In this document: positions 8,637-17,510 of the stretch, one piece after another
How the letters are laid out: every line of letters starts with the position of its first letter
How positions within the stretch are numbered: position 1 is the first letter of the stretch
NCBI RefSeq assembly: GCF_011057645.1
Contig: NZ_JAALGE010000002.1
Location: forward strand, 62,001-126,000
Direction of reading: 5' to 3'
DNA length: 64,000 bases
Source of the DNA: Marisediminicola senii
Lineage (GTDB): Bacteria; Actinomycetota; Actinomycetes; Actinomycetales; Microbacteriaceae
The notes under the pieces: generated by a model
Databases searched by the model: none
What the model was told of the DNA's origin: nothing
What the model saw: only the letters and a program-made list of their open reading frames with translations
Made by a program: the position numbers and the translations under genes

Positions 8637-8646
8637 TGATCCGCTC

Positions 8647-8728
8647 GCGGGAGTGGTGAAATTGGTATACACGCAGGATTTAGGTTCCTGTGCCGCAAGG
8701 CGTGAGGGTTCAAGTCCCTTCTCCCGCA
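8647..8728 (+). tRNA. tRNA-Leu (anticodon UAG)
   Basis: The 7-bp acceptor stem is GCGGGAG/CTCCCGC, with an A discriminator at 8728. The anticodon arm is CAGGA-TTTAGGT-TCCTG, which places TAG at the anticodon. The variable arm is long, as in class II tRNAs, and the T-arm is GAGGGTTCAAGTCCCTT. The CCA end is not encoded. A divergent-end lipoprotein gene follows on the other strand. Confidence 0.95.
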
Positions 8729-8766
8729 CTCGGAACCGATTCACAGGCTCCGTCATCGCAGACGGG

Positions 8767-9450
8767 TCAGGAATTGCGTAGGGCGGCCACCAGGTCGGGC
8801 AGCACCGACGCGTCGGTCGACCAGAACACTCCTGATCCGCCGAGGAGGAAGCAGTCGTCGCCGAGATCGTAGGAAACGCAGAATACATCGCCGTCCGCAG
8901 ACGGGGTGGACTGGTACCCACGAGACGTCAGGAGGGCACGCAGCTCGGCAATCCCTGCGTCGTTCATCGGCGAGTGGCCGAACCTCCAGGTGTTGTCGGT
9001 GTGGGCGAACCCGACCGAGCAGAGCGTTCCGCCGTACTCGATCATGCGCCCCAAGGTTTCAGGATTGGAGCCCACGGCTACCGTCTCGAAGTCCGGTGAG
9101 TAGACGAGCCCGTTGGCGGCTTCTCTGGTCTGGTGCTGCCTGTGCTCGTCGGTGAGAAGGCCCCAGCACTCGTCGGACGCATACGGAACGGGCAGTGCCG
9201 TGCCGGAAGGGGCACCGACGACCGGTGTCGGAGCGGCAGGATCCGGATCCTCCGACGGGCCCGGAGTCGGGTCCGTGGGAGGTGTCGCCGGAGCCGACGA
9301 TGACGGCGACGGAGGGACGGCCGCTGGCGCTGGCTGTGACGGAGAGACAGGCGCGGAACCTGAGGGAGAAAGGACGGAACGCTCGGCGCCGACGCAGCCC
9401 GTGGTGATCAAGGCGCAGAGGATGATGACGGGGACGATGGGTGCACGCAT
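8767..9450 (-). CDS. Secreted lipoprotein of unknown function
   Basis: A 227-residue lipoprotein. The signal peptide MRAPIVPVIILCALITTGC carries a lipobox with Cys19. A long Pro/Ser/Ala/Thr linker (residues 25-90) is followed by a compact domain containing paired cysteines (SDECWGLL, GTLCSVGF, VFCVSYDLGDDCF). Nothing in the domain matches a family I recognise. RBS AAGGAG precedes the ATG, and TAATACT upstream is a plausible -10. It stands alone between tRNA-Leu and an SDR gene. Confidence 0.7.
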   Translation of the reverse strand: MRAPIVPVIILCALITTGCVGAERSVLSPSGSAPVSPSQPAPAAVPPSPSSSAPATPPTDPTPGPSEDPDPAAPTPVVGAPSGTALPVPYASDECWGLLTDEHRQHQTREAANGLVYSPDFETVAVGSNPETLGRMIEYGGTLCSVGFAHTDNTWRFGHSPMNDAGIAELRALLTSRGYQSTPSADGDVFCVSYDLGDDCFLLGGSGVFWSTDASVLPDLVAALRNS

Positions 9451-9563
9451 GGCGCCGCTCCTTGGCTGAGTATTACTCGCACTGTAGCGCTGCGATCGGG
9501 GCCGCGGTTCAGTTCCCCGCGGTTGACGCCGAACCGTTACGACGTCGTGAACCCACCCCGCCC

Positions 9564-10232
9564 CTAGAACGCGGTGCTCGGCAGGTCCTTCTCGTTGTCG
9601 ACGATCGCGCGGATTACCCGGGCGACGACGGCCTCTGGCTCCAGCCCGGCCGGGAAGGCGGGGGCGGTGCCGGCGATGGGCCGCGTGGTGAGGCCGGTCT
9701 CGGTGTGGCCGGGTCGGGCGTCGACGATACGGATGCCGCTGCGGCGCAGTTCCCGCGACACGGCCGTCGTGAACGCGGCCAGGGCGGCCTTCGATGCCGA
9801 GTAGGCCGCGAGGCCCGCGGTCGGGGTCTCGGCGACGACCCCGCTCAGCGTCACGATGAACGGTTCCCGCCCGTCGGTTGCCGATGCCGCCAGGTGCGGC
9901 ATGGACTCGCGGATGAGGCGGATCGGCGCCAGGGCGTTGACCGCGAAGAGCTCGGCGAGCGTGGCGTCCGACAGCTCGCCCACCGGGCCGAAGGCGACGA
10001 CTCCCGCGGCGATGATGACGCCGTCGATCCGACCGTGTTCCTCGGATGCCGCCTCGACGATGGATGCAGCGGCCAGCTCGTCGCGGAGATCACCCGCAAC
10101 GCTGCCGGCGGTCGCATCCCGCGCCGCGCCGACGACGGTCGCCCCCTCGGCCTCGAGGGCCTTCGCGAACAGGGAGCCGAGGGCCCCGGTCGAACCGACG
10201 ACGAGCACAACGGATCCGTGAAGAGAAGTCAT
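9564..10232 (-). CDS. Short-chain dehydrogenase/reductase
   Basis: A 222-residue classical SDR, a cytoplasmic NAD(P)-dependent oxidoreductase. The cofactor motif is VVGSTGALGSLF (residues 12-22). The catalytic Ser130, Tyr144 and Lys148 are present (YSASK). The NAG-type motif after beta-4 is replaced by IIAAGVV. The substrate cannot be inferred. TAGGCT lies 6 nt upstream of the ATG, so translation is probably leaderless. Confidence 0.85.
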   Translation of the reverse strand: MTSLHGSVVLVVGSTGALGSLFAKALEAEGATVVGAARDATAGSVAGDLRDELAAASIVEAASEEHGRIDGVIIAAGVVAFGPVGELSDATLAELFAVNALAPIRLIRESMPHLAASATDGREPFIVTLSGVVAETPTAGLAAYSASKAALAAFTTAVSRELRRSGIRIVDARPGHTETGLTTRPIAGTAPAFPAGLEPEAVVARVIRAIVDNEKDLPSTAF

Positions 10233-10238
10233 GGTGTC

Positions 10239-10244
10239 AGCCTA
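10239..10244 (-). promoter_or_regulatory. -10 element of the SDR gene, leaderless
   Basis: TAGGCT on the minus strand, 6 nt before the ATG at 10232. No ribosome binding site is present between them. Confidence 0.45.
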
Positions 10245-10351
10245 GGGAGCCCCGCTGTTCGTCAGTATCACTCCCAGCACACACCCGCTAACCTGACAGC
10301 ATCGTCGTGCGGGGCGACCCCGTCTCCCCGTTCCCCGTGACTGGAGAATTC

Positions 10352-11095
10352 GTGCTCGACCTGCTGTCGCTCCCGTTCGCACTGATCCCCTGGCTCGATC
10401 CCGAGACGCTGATCCAGGGCTTCGGCGCGTATGCGCTGGTCGGCGTGTGCCTCATCGTGTTCGCGGAGACCGGCCTGCTGTTCGGCTTCCTCCTGCCAGG
10501 CGACACCCTGCTCATCATCACCGGGCTGCTCGCCTTCGGCCCGGAGCGGGTGATCGAGATCGACATCTGGTGGGTGTGCCTCGCGATCGGTTTTGCCGCG
10601 TTCCTCGGCGGGGAGGTCGGTTACCTGATCGGCCACAAGTTCGGGCCGAAGATCTTCGAGCGCAAGGAGAGCGGCCTGTTCAGCCGCGAGAACGTCGAGC
10701 GCACCAACCGGTTCTTCGTGAAGTTCGGGGGCCTGAGCGTGATCCTCGCCCGGTTCGTGCCCATCCTGCGCACGTTCGTGCCGGTGGCCGCGGGCATCGG
10801 TCACATGCCGTACCGCAAGTACACGTTCTACAACTTCGTGGGCGCGATGCTCTGGGGGGCCGGGCTCACTTTCGCCGGGTACCTGCTCGGGTACATCCCG
10901 CCGGTCAGCCGGTTCGTGCAGGAGTACATCGATGTGATCCTGCTCGGCGCGGTGGTGCTGACGCTGATCCCGACCGGGCTGCACTACCTGCAGTCGCGCA
11001 AGCGGGCCCAGGCTGCGCTCCGCGCCGGGGTCACGCCGCTCACCGATGAGGAGATCGTGCTCGACAAGCGGTACTTCGACCAGAAGCCCGACTGA
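10352..11095 (+). CDS. DedA family membrane protein
   Basis: A 247-residue DedA-family integral membrane protein. The family is linked to lipid (undecaprenyl phosphate or phosphatidylethanolamine) flipping and envelope homeostasis. Visible signature parts are ETGLLFGFLLPGDTLL, the Gly-rich helix AAFLGGEVGYLIGHKFG and the Arg motif ARFVPILRTFVPVAAGIGHM. A GTG at 10307 gives 15 more residues, but GTG 10352 is preferred because GGAG lies 5 nt upstream and it begins right before the hydrophobic region. The soluble C-terminus faces the HEAT-repeat gene. Confidence 0.9.
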   Translation: MLDLLSLPFALIPWLDPETLIQGFGAYALVGVCLIVFAETGLLFGFLLPGDTLLIITGLLAFGPERVIEIDIWWVCLAIGFAAFLGGEVGYLIGHKFGPKIFERKESGLFSRENVERTNRFFVKFGGLSVILARFVPILRTFVPVAAGIGHMPYRKYTFYNFVGAMLWGAGLTFAGYLLGYIPPVSRFVQEYIDVILLGAVVLTLIPTGLHYLQSRKRAQAALRAGVTPLTDEEIVLDKRYFDQKPD

Positions 11096-11099
11096 GGGG

Positions 11100-11750
11100 T
11101 CAGGCGCCCTGCGAGTCCGGGCTGGTGTCGGCGGTTGCGTCTGGCCCAGCGGTGCCGGCGGCAGCCTCGCCGGCAGCAGCACCGCCACCAGTAGCCTGAC
11201 CGCCAGCCGCTCCGCCGGTGCGGGCGATGAGGGCGTCGCGCGACTGCTGGGCGGCCCGGCGCACCTCCTTCTCCGGGTCCTTCACGAGGGCGCCGACCGC
11301 GTCGATGTGCTCGGCGGTGCCGACCTCGGCGAGTGCGCGCAGTGCGGCGGCGCGCACCCTGGGCACCTCGTCGGTGAGCATCGCGAGAAGCTTCTGCGCC
11401 ACGTGGATCTCGCGCACGACGCACACCTTCGCGCACGCCTCGCGCACGCGCCATGCCTGGTTCTCGAGCCCCTCGATGACCGCGGGCGCGGCGGACTGGT
11501 TCCAGACGTGCAGCAGCACCCTGGCGCCCCACGCCTCCGGCCAGTACAGCGGCGGAGCACCGTCGAGCACGCCCTGCGCGTGGCGGCCCCCGGCGTAGAG
11601 CAGAAAGTCGTCGCCGGCGTTCGCCCCGGCCATCAGCGCGACGGCGCGTTCGACGACCTCGTCGTTGCCGTAGTGCTGCACCGCGAGGTGCAGGCGCTCG
11701 TCGGTGGGCAGGTCGAGGGGAACAGAGCGGGGGTTCGGCTGGTTTGGCAT
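11100..11750 (-). CDS. HEAT-repeat protein
   Basis: A 216-residue soluble protein with helical HEAT-like repeats at about residues 85-165 (QAWRVREACAKVC, VPRVRAAALRALAEVG, EKEVRRAAQQSRDAL) and a low-complexity Gly/Ala/Thr tail. Such repeats scaffold protein interactions; the partner is unknown. A TTG at 11759 would add three residues. ATG 11750 is preferred because TAACGT at 11759-11764 stands 8 nt upstream as a leaderless -10. Its end lies 4 bp from the end of the convergent DedA gene. Confidence 0.75.
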   Translation of the reverse strand: MPNQPNPRSVPLDLPTDERLHLAVQHYGNDEVVERAVALMAGANAGDDFLLYAGGRHAQGVLDGAPPLYWPEAWGARVLLHVWNQSAAPAVIEGLENQAWRVREACAKVCVVREIHVAQKLLAMLTDEVPRVRAAALRALAEVGTAEHIDAVGALVKDPEKEVRRAAQQSRDALIARTGGAAGGQATGGGAAAGEAAAGTAGPDATADTSPDSQGA

Positions 11751-11758
11751 GGCCCCCA

Positions 11759-11764
11759 ACGTTA
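11759..11764 (-). promoter_or_regulatory. -10 element of the HEAT-repeat gene, leaderless
   Basis: TAACGT on the minus strand, 8 nt upstream of the ATG at 11750. Confidence 0.35.
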
Positions 11765-11807
11765 GCGGGTGATCCGTACGCCCGGCGCGGCGGCACCGCG
11801 CATGCCG

Positions 11808-12482
11808 CTAATGCGTGATCCAGATGGATGCCGCGGCGCCCGCATCCAGCACCCGCTCGACGCCCCCGACCCGCACGGTCACCGCACCCGGCACCCCGTC
11901 GGTGGCGGCCGCCCCGACCACGGTCACCTCGGACCCGACGACCACGGACTGCTCCCCCAGGCGTTGCAGCAGCGCCGAGTCGCGGTCGCTGATGCGCACG
12001 ACGGTGCCGGTCGCGCCCACCGCAACGTCCCTCAGCAGGTCGGCGGCGGGGCGCGTGATGCTGCCGTCGGCCGCGGGAATCGGATCGCCGTGCGGGTCGG
12101 TCGTCGGGTCGCCGAGCTGCGCGGCGATCACCTCGAGCAGGCGGTCGCTCACGGCGTGCTCGAGCACCTCGGCCTCGTCGTGCACCTCGTGCCAGCCGTA
12201 GCCGCAGGCATCGACCAGCCAGGTCTCGATGAGACGGTGGCGGCGCACCATGCGCAGCGCGAGGGCCGAGCCATCCATCGTCAATTCGATCGCGCCGTAA
12301 GGGCGGTGCGTCACCAGCCCAGCGGCCTGCAGCTTCTTGACCATCTCGGTGACCGTCGACGGGGCGAGGCCGAGCCGTGCCGCGAGCTCGGACGACGTGA
12401 TCGGCTTCGGCTGCCATTCGGTGTGCGCGTAGATAACCTTGACGTAGTCCTCGACGACCGTGCCGACGGGCGTGCCAACCAC
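11808..12482 (-). CDS. mntR: DtxR/MntR family manganese-responsive regulator
   Basis: A 224-residue metal-dependent repressor of the DtxR/MntR family. The N-terminal winged helix (VEDYVKVIYAHTEW, SSELAARLGLAPSTVTEMVKKL) is followed by the dimerisation and metal-binding domain (RRHRLIETWLVD, WHEVHDEAEVLEHAVSD). The C-terminal part is FeoA/SH3-like. The conserved acidic and His residues of the metal sites are present. It starts with GTG at 12482, 4 bp after mntH on the same strand. It probably senses Mn2+ and represses the operon through the palindrome at the mntH start. Confidence 0.88.
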   Translation of the reverse strand: MVGTPVGTVVEDYVKVIYAHTEWQPKPITSSELAARLGLAPSTVTEMVKKLQAAGLVTHRPYGAIELTMDGSALALRMVRRHRLIETWLVDACGYGWHEVHDEAEVLEHAVSDRLLEVIAAQLGDPTTDPHGDPIPAADGSITRPAADLLRDVAVGATGTVVRISDRDSALLQRLGEQSVVVGSEVTVVGAAATDGVPGAVTVRVGGVERVLDAGAAASIWITH

Positions 12483-12486
12483 CGCG

Positions 12487-13737
12487 CTACCCGCCGCTCA
12501 CCGTGAGCACGATCAGCGCGACGTTGAGGCTCACGATGAGCAGCACGCTGATGCGCAGCAGCCAGCGCACGATGCCGCCGTTCACCTGTTCCTGCATGAG
12601 GTCGCGGTCGCCGGTGAGCCTCAGCAGCGGGATGAGCGCGAATGGAATGCCGAAGCTCAGCACCACCTGGCTGACCACGAGCGCCCAGGTCGGGTCGACC
12701 CCGGCCCCGAGCAGGGCGAGCGCGGGCACCAGGGTGATGGTGCGGCGCAGGAGGAGCGGGATGCGGCGGCGCAGCAGCCCCTCCATGATCGTGGCCCCGG
12801 CGTACGACCCGACCGAGGTGGAGGCGAGCCCGGAGGCGAGCAGTCCGATCGCGAAGACCAGCGCGACCGCCGGGCCCAGCGCGACCGAGATCGCGGCGTG
12901 CGCGCCCCCGATGGTGTCTGTGCCGTCGACACCCTGCAGGTTCGCGGCCGCGAGCAGCAGCATCCCGAGGTTGACGGCCCCGGCGATGCCGAGCGCGAAC
13001 CCGACGTCCCACTTGGTGGCGCGCAGCAGGCGCGTGCGGTCACCGGGCTCCGGGGCGTGGCCGTGCCGGTCGCGCGCGAGCGCCGAGTGCACGTAGATGG
13101 CGTGCGGCATGACGGTGGCCCCGAGCATGCTCGCCGCGAGCAGCACCGAGTCGGTGCCCTCGAAGCGGGGCAGGAGTCCCCCGACGACCCCGGCGGCGTT
13201 CGGCGGGTTGAACAGCAGGCCGGCGAGGAAGCCGATGGTGACGATGGCGAGCAGCCCCATGATGATCGACTCGAACGGGCGCTGGCCGAAGCGGTTCTGG
13301 GTGGCCAGCAGCATGGTCGACACCACGCCGACGATGATGCCGCCGACGAACAGCGGCAGGTCGAAGAGCAGGGAGAGCGCGATCGCTCCGCCGACGACTT
13401 CGGCGAAGTCGGTGGCCATGGCGATCAGCTCGGCCTGGCCCCAGAACGCGCGTCGCCGCTTCGGGCCGAGGCGGTCGCCGAGCAGCTGCGGCAGCGAGCG
13501 GCCGGTCACGATGCCGAGCTTCGCCGACTGGTACTGGATCAGGCACGCCATGAGGTTCGCGGCGACGAGCACCCAGACCAGCAGGTAGCCGTAGCGGGCC
13601 CCACCGGTGAGGTTCGCGGCGACGTTGCCCGGATCGACGTAGGCGACGGCCGCGACGAACGCCGGGCCGAGCAGCAGGATGCCGCGGGGGCTCCGCACCG
13701 GCGGCGGTGCGGCTGCGGGACCGGCAAGTTTCGGCAT
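12487..13737 (-). CDS. mntH: Nramp family Mn2+/H+ symporter
   Basis: A 416-residue Nramp transporter importing Mn2+ with protons. The metal-site motifs are DPGN at residues 35-38 in TM1 and MPHAIYVHS from residue 210 in TM6. About eleven transmembrane helices are visible. The start codon ATG at 13737 lies in the centre of a perfect palindrome, with TATAAA 8 nt upstream, so the mRNA is predicted to be leaderless and repressed by MntR, encoded next in the operon. The promoter overlaps the stop codon of the upstream rdgB gene. Confidence 0.94.
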   Translation of the reverse strand: MPKLAGPAAAPPPVRSPRGILLLGPAFVAAVAYVDPGNVAANLTGGARYGYLLVWVLVAANLMACLIQYQSAKLGIVTGRSLPQLLGDRLGPKRRRAFWGQAELIAMATDFAEVVGGAIALSLLFDLPLFVGGIIVGVVSTMLLATQNRFGQRPFESIIMGLLAIVTIGFLAGLLFNPPNAAGVVGGLLPRFEGTDSVLLAASMLGATVMPHAIYVHSALARDRHGHAPEPGDRTRLLRATKWDVGFALGIAGAVNLGMLLLAAANLQGVDGTDTIGGAHAAISVALGPAVALVFAIGLLASGLASTSVGSYAGATIMEGLLRRRIPLLLRRTITLVPALALLGAGVDPTWALVVSQVVLSFGIPFALIPLLRLTGDRDLMQEQVNGGIVRWLLRISVLLIVSLNVALIVLTVSGG

Positions 13738-13747
13738 GCCGAAACTT
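13726..13747. promoter_or_regulatory. Perfect 22-bp palindrome over the mntH start codon, probable MntR operator
   Basis: The half-site AAGTTTCGGCA is followed directly by its exact reverse complement TGCCGAAACTT, so the symmetry axis falls inside the mntH ATG. The outer base pairs overlap the -10 element. A DtxR-type dimer bound here would cover the -10, the transcription start and the first codons. The mntR gene is in the same operon, suggesting autoregulation. Confidence 0.8.
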
Positions 13748-13751
13748 TATA
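13746..13751 (-). promoter_or_regulatory. -10 element of mntH, leaderless
   Basis: TATAAA on the minus strand with 8 nt to the ATG. It includes the last base of the operator palindrome and the rdgB stop codon TAA (13747-13749). Confidence 0.6.
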
Positions 13752-14379
13752 CCCCCAGCTGGCTCCGAACGGTGGTGATGATGGCGCCGAAGGCACGAGC
13801 ACGGTGGCTGTCGGCGTTCTTCTCGTCGGCGGTCAGCTCGGCGGCCGACACCGCGTGCCCCTCCGGCCGGAACACCGGGTCGTACCCGAACCCGCCGTCG
13901 CCGACCGCGGCCTCGAGCACCTCGCCCGGCCACTGGCCGAGCTCGACGTGCTCGAACGCGGTGCCGCCCTGCCCAGCCCCAGGCACGACCAGCGCGGCCG
14001 CGCAGTCGAAGGTCGCCGTGCGGTCGGCCTCCCCGACCAGGTTCGCCAGCAGCAGGTCGCGGTTGTCGGCGTCGTCACGGCTTCCCGCATAGCGCGCGGA
14101 GTGGATGCCGGGTGCCCCACCCAGCGCCGGAACGCTGATGCCGGAGTCGTCCGCGATGGCCGGCAGCCCGGTGTGCTCCGCGGCGGCGCGCGCCTTGATC
14201 AACGCATTCGCCGCGAAGGTGTCACCGTCTTCTACCGGCTCCGGTCCGTCGTACCCGACGAGCTCGATTCCGTCGAGCCGCGGCCCGAGGATGCGGCGCA
14301 GCTCAGTGACCTTGTGCGCGTTGTGCGTCGCGAGCACGAGCCGCACGGCAGGGGCGGCGCTTGCGGGGGCGTCGGTCAT
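13747..14379 (-). CDS. rdgB: RdgB/HAM1 non-canonical purine NTP pyrophosphatase
   Basis: A 210-residue (d)ITP/XTP pyrophosphatase that removes deaminated purine nucleotides. Motifs include the N-terminal substrate motif [14 protein letters not shown], the catalytic [11 protein letters not shown] segment, and [11 protein letters not shown] near the C-terminus. The start ATG at 14379 overlaps the rph stop by 4 bp (ATGA), so rph and rdgB are coupled. Its TAA stop forms part of the mntH promoter. Confidence 0.94.
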   Translation of the reverse strand: MTDAPASAAPAVRLVLATHNAHKVTELRRILGPRLDGIELVGYDGPEPVEDGDTFAANALIKARAAAEHTGLPAIADDSGISVPALGGAPGIHSARYAGSRDDADNRDLLLANLVGEADRTATFDCAAALVVPGAGQGGTAFEHVELGQWPGEVLEAAVGDGGFGYDPVFRPEGHAVSAAELTADEKNADSHRARAFGAIITTVRSQLGV

Positions 14380-15134
14380 CGCGCGAGCTCCGCGGCGAGC
14401 ACCTCGGCCTGCATGGCGGTGAGGGTCGCGGTGCCACCGAGCGCGAGGTCGAGCAGGCTGTCGAGCTCCGCGCGGTCGAAGGGGGCCGCCTCCGCGGTGC
14501 CCTGCACCTCGACGAACAGGCCACGCCCGGTCACGACGACGTTCATGTCGGTGTCGGCGCGCACGTCTTCGGTGTAGGCGAGGTCGAGCATGGGCGATCC
14601 GCCGACGATGCCGACGGAGACCGCGGCGACACTGTCGATGAGGGGCTTGGCGTTCTGGCCGATGAACCGCTTGCTGCGGCCCCACTCGAGCGCGTCGGCG
14701 AGCGCGACGTATGCACCGGTGATGGCGGCCGTGCGGGTGCCGCCGTCGGCCTGCAGCACGTCGCAGTCGATGACGATGGTGTTCTCGCCGAGGGACTTCA
14801 TGTCGACGACCGACCGCAGCGACCGGCCGATCAGGCGCGAGATCTCGTGGGTGCGGCCGCCGATCTTTCCCTTGACCGACTCGCGGTCCATGCGGTCGTT
14901 GGTGGCGCGGGGCAGCATCGAGTACTCGGCGGTGACCCAGCCCTTGCCCTTGCCCGACATCCAGCGCGGAACGCCGTTGGTGAACGACGCCGTGCACAGC
15001 ACCCTGGTGCGCCCGAAGGAGATGAGCGCTGAGCCCTCCGCCTGCTCGCTCCAGCCACGCTCGATGGTGATGGCGCGCAGGTCGTTCGCGGCGCGGCCGT
15101 CGATGCGGGTGGGGGCGGGGGTGGCGTCGGTCAT
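14376..15134 (-). CDS. rph: Ribonuclease PH
   Basis: A 252-residue phosphorolytic 3'-5' exoribonuclease that trims tRNA precursors. Conserved RNase PH elements are [33 protein letters not shown] with the basic track for tRNA contact, [14 protein letters not shown], and [18 protein letters not shown] for phosphate binding. Both ends overlap neighbours by 4 bp (murI upstream, rdgB downstream), the usual actinobacterial murI-rph-rdgB cluster. Confidence 0.96.
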   Translation of the reverse strand: MTDATPAPTRIDGRAANDLRAITIERGWSEQAEGSALISFGRTRVLCTASFTNGVPRWMSGKGKGWVTAEYSMLPRATNDRMDRESVKGKIGGRTHEISRLIGRSLRSVVDMKSLGENTIVIDCDVLQADGGTRTAAITGAYVALADALEWGRSKRFIGQNAKPLIDSVAAVSVGIVGGSPMLDLAYTEDVRADTDMNVVVTGRGLFVEVQGTAEAAPFDRAELDSLLDLALGGTATLTAMQAEVLAAELAR

Positions 15135-15970
15135 GGTTGCCTTTCGGGTAACGAGATCGCGCCGGTTTCGACGAGCTCGACGGTGGAGACCTCGGGGCCG
15201 AGGAAGCGGCGCGCGAGGGTGAGGAATGCGGTCTTGCTCTTGCCGGTCGCCTCGAACTGGTAGGTCGGCGGGTCGCCTGCCGACCGTTCGATGCCGTGCT
15301 CGATGAGCGTGTTGTAGACCAGCTGGGCGGTCTCCTCGGCACTGGAGACCAGGGTGACGCCCTCGCCCATCACGCGCTGGATGGCGGCCGACATCAGCGG
15401 GTAGTGGGTGCAGCCGAGCACGACGGTGTCGACGCCGACCGCCTTGAGCGGTGCGAGGTATTCCTCGGCGACGGCGAACAGCTCGGGCCCGCTGGTGATG
15501 CCGGCCTCGACGAACTCGACGAAGCGGGGGCAGGCCTGGCCGAAGATCTCGAGGTGCGGGGCGGCCGCGAAGGCGTCGAGGTAGGCGTGCGACGAGATGG
15601 TGCCGACGGTGCCGATCACGCCGACCCGCCCGTTGCGGGTCTGGCGCACGGCGGCGCGCACCGCGGGCTGGATGACCTCGACCACGGGAATGCCGAGGCC
15701 CTGGGTGTAGCGCTCCCGCGCGTCGCGCAGCATCGCCGCCGATGCGGTGTTGCAGGCGATGACGATCATCTTGACGCCCTCGGCGACGAGGTCGTCGAGC
15801 ACCGCGAGGGTGAATTCGCGCACCTGCGCTATGGGCTTCGGCCCGTACGGCGAGTGGGCGGTGTCTCCCACGTAGAGGATCGACTCGTGGGGCAGCTGGT
15901 CGATGATCGCCCTGGCCACGGTGAGACCGCCGACCCCGGAGTCGAATATCCCTATCGGCGCATCGGTCAC
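15131..15970 (-). CDS. murI: Glutamate racemase
   Basis: A 279-residue cytoplasmic enzyme that makes D-glutamate for peptidoglycan. The two catalytic cysteines are in IACNTASA (Cys73) and LGCTHYPL (Cys187). Asp10 of IFDSGVGG and the GDTAHSPYG motif are also present. The start is GTG 15970 ([12 protein letters not shown]), with TAAGCT 8 nt upstream. The longer frame would add 21 poorly conserved residues. It overlaps rph by 4 bp and lies 19 bp after the photolyase-like gene. Confidence 0.95.
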   Translation of the reverse strand: MTDAPIGIFDSGVGGLTVARAIIDQLPHESILYVGDTAHSPYGPKPIAQVREFTLAVLDDLVAEGVKMIVIACNTASAAMLRDARERYTQGLGIPVVEVIQPAVRAAVRQTRNGRVGVIGTVGTISSHAYLDAFAAAPHLEIFGQACPRFVEFVEAGITSGPELFAVAEEYLAPLKAVGVDTVVLGCTHYPLMSAAIQRVMGEGVTLVSSAEETAQLVYNTLIEHGIERSAGDPPTYQFEATGKSKTAFLTLARRFLGPEVSTVELVETGAISLPERQP

Positions 15971-15978
15971 GGGAGTCG

Positions 15979-15984
15979 AGCTTA
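15979..15984 (-). promoter_or_regulatory. -10 element of murI, leaderless
   Basis: TAAGCT on the minus strand, 8 nt from the GTG start of murI, in the short gap after the photolyase-like gene. Confidence 0.35.
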
Positions 15985-15989
15985 GCTTT

Positions 15990-17456
15990 CTAGAACCCCT
16001 GCCGCTCCGCCTCCTGCAAGACCACGGCCTCACGGTCGGCGAGGCGCCGGAGGCCCGCGAGCGGCTGCGCCATGCGGTGGTTGCCGCGCAGCTTCGGCTC
16101 CACCCGGTCGAGGAACGCCCAGTACCCGGCGGTGAACGGGCAGGCGTCCGGCCCGAGCCGCACGGTGGGCTTGAACCGGCATCCGCCGCAGTAGTCGCTC
16201 ATCTTCTTGATGTACGCGCCTCCCGCCGCGTACGGCTTGGTCGCGACGATGCCACCGTCGGCGTGCTGCGACATGCCGATCACGTTGGCGGGCATCACCC
16301 ACGGGGTGCCGTCGACGAACATGCCGACGAACCAGTCGTTGAGCTGCTTCGGGTCGTACCCGCGCTGCAGCGCCCAGTTGCCGATCACCATCAGCCGCTG
16401 GATGTGGTGCGCCCAGCCGTGCTCGCGCACGCCGCCGATGGAGTGGCTGAGGCACCTCGCCTCGATGGCCTCCCCGTCGAGCTCGAGGAACTCCCGCGGC
16501 AGCGGGGTCGTCGCGGCGAGCGCGTTGTTGCTGGTGCTGTAGTCCTCGCCGAGGTGCCAGTACAGGTGCCACACGTAGTCGCGCCAGCCGGCGATCTGGC
16601 GGATGATGCCCTCGACGCTGGCGATCGGCGCGCGCCCCGCCCTGTATTCGGCCTCCACGGTGTCGATCACGTGGCGCGGGTCGATCAGCCCGAGGTTCAT
16701 CGGCGCGCTCAGCAGCGAGTGCGCCATGGTCCAGTCTCCGGTCAGCGTGGCATCCTCGAACGGCCCGAAGTCGTTCAGGCGGCTCTCGACGAAGTCCCGC
16801 AGGGCGAGCTCCGCCTCCGCGCCGGTCGCGGCGAAGCGACGTGGCCCGTCGTCGCCGACCAGGTGGATGTCGCCGTCGGCCTGCCACCGGTCGAGGTCGC
16901 GCCTCACCTCGGCATCGATCTCGTCTTCCTCGGGCCACCACGGATCGGGCAGCCCGAGCGACACGGCGCCCTTCGGCGGCGACTGCCGGTTGTCGTGGTC
17001 GTAGTTCCACTGCCCGCCCGCCGGGCCCTCGCCGTCCATCAGTACGCCGGTGCGCACGCGCACCTCGCGGTAGAAGTCCTCGAGCAGGATGCGCTTGCCG
17101 CCGCGATTCGCGGCCCACGCGGCGAACTCTCCCTCGCTCGACACGAACCCCCGGCTGGGCAGGATGCTGGCACCGATGCGCCGCACGTAGGCCCTCGCGC
17201 CGTACGAGGTCGGGTCGATCACCTCGAGGTCATCGCGCCCGGCAACCACGTCGCCGTACTTCTCGACCCGGTGGTATTCGACGCGGTCACCCAGCTCGGC
17301 GGCGCGGTGGCGCATCGCCGACAGGATGAGGTGGGCCTTGGCCCGGTGGATGGGGGCACGGGCCAGCACCGACTTCGCTTCGACCAGCAGCATCCGCCCG
17401 CCGTCGTCGAACTGCTCGCCCAGCTGCCCAGCAAAGATCCACCGCGTGCGTTCCAT
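15990..17456 (-). CDS. Deoxyribodipyrimidine photolyase-related protein (FeS-BCP, CryB/PhrB type)
   Basis: A 488-residue member of the iron-sulfur bacterial cryptochrome/photolyase group, which includes bacterial (6-4) photolyases binding FAD, a lumazine antenna and a 4Fe-4S cluster. The four cluster cysteines appear at 335 (ARCLSHS), 423, 426 and 439 ([15 protein letters not shown]). The region [19 protein letters not shown] and the [16 protein letters not shown] helix are typical. It starts at ATG 17456. The longer frame upstream is antisense to pncB. It may repair UV damage or act as a blue-light receptor. It lies at the head of a run leading into murI-rph-rdgB. Confidence 0.88.
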   Translation of the reverse strand: MERTRWIFAGQLGEQFDDGGRMLLVEAKSVLARAPIHRAKAHLILSAMRHRAAELGDRVEYHRVEKYGDVVAGRDDLEVIDPTSYGARAYVRRIGASILPSRGFVSSEGEFAAWAANRGGKRILLEDFYREVRVRTGVLMDGEGPAGGQWNYDHDNRQSPPKGAVSLGLPDPWWPEEDEIDAEVRRDLDRWQADGDIHLVGDDGPRRFAATGAEAELALRDFVESRLNDFGPFEDATLTGDWTMAHSLLSAPMNLGLIDPRHVIDTVEAEYRAGRAPIASVEGIIRQIAGWRDYVWHLYWHLGEDYSTSNNALAATTPLPREFLELDGEAIEARCLSHSIGGVREHGWAHHIQRLMVIGNWALQRGYDPKQLNDWFVGMFVDGTPWVMPANVIGMSQHADGGIVATKPYAAGGAYIKKMSDYCGGCRFKPTVRLGPDACPFTAGYWAFLDRVEPKLRGNHRMAQPLAGLRRLADREAVVLQEAERQGF

Positions 17457-17498
17457 GTGACCCCTCCGAGGTCGAATGCTAACCCGGGTACCGCTGGC

Positions 17499-17504
17499 TA
17501 GGCT
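17499..17504 (+). promoter_or_regulatory. -10 element of pncB, leaderless
   Basis: TAGGCT, 6 nt before the pncB ATG, in the 54-bp gap to the divergent photolyase-like gene. Confidence 0.45.
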
Positions 17505-17510
17505 CTCAGG

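Noticed and set aside
8647-8728. tRNA-Leu as an integration site for a mobile element
   Set aside because: No integrase, no repeated tRNA end and ordinary genes on both sides.
12460-14577. 705-codon open frame on the plus strand
   Set aside because: It is antisense to mntH, rdgB and rph, has low-complexity Asp/Arg/Gly-rich translation and no domain.
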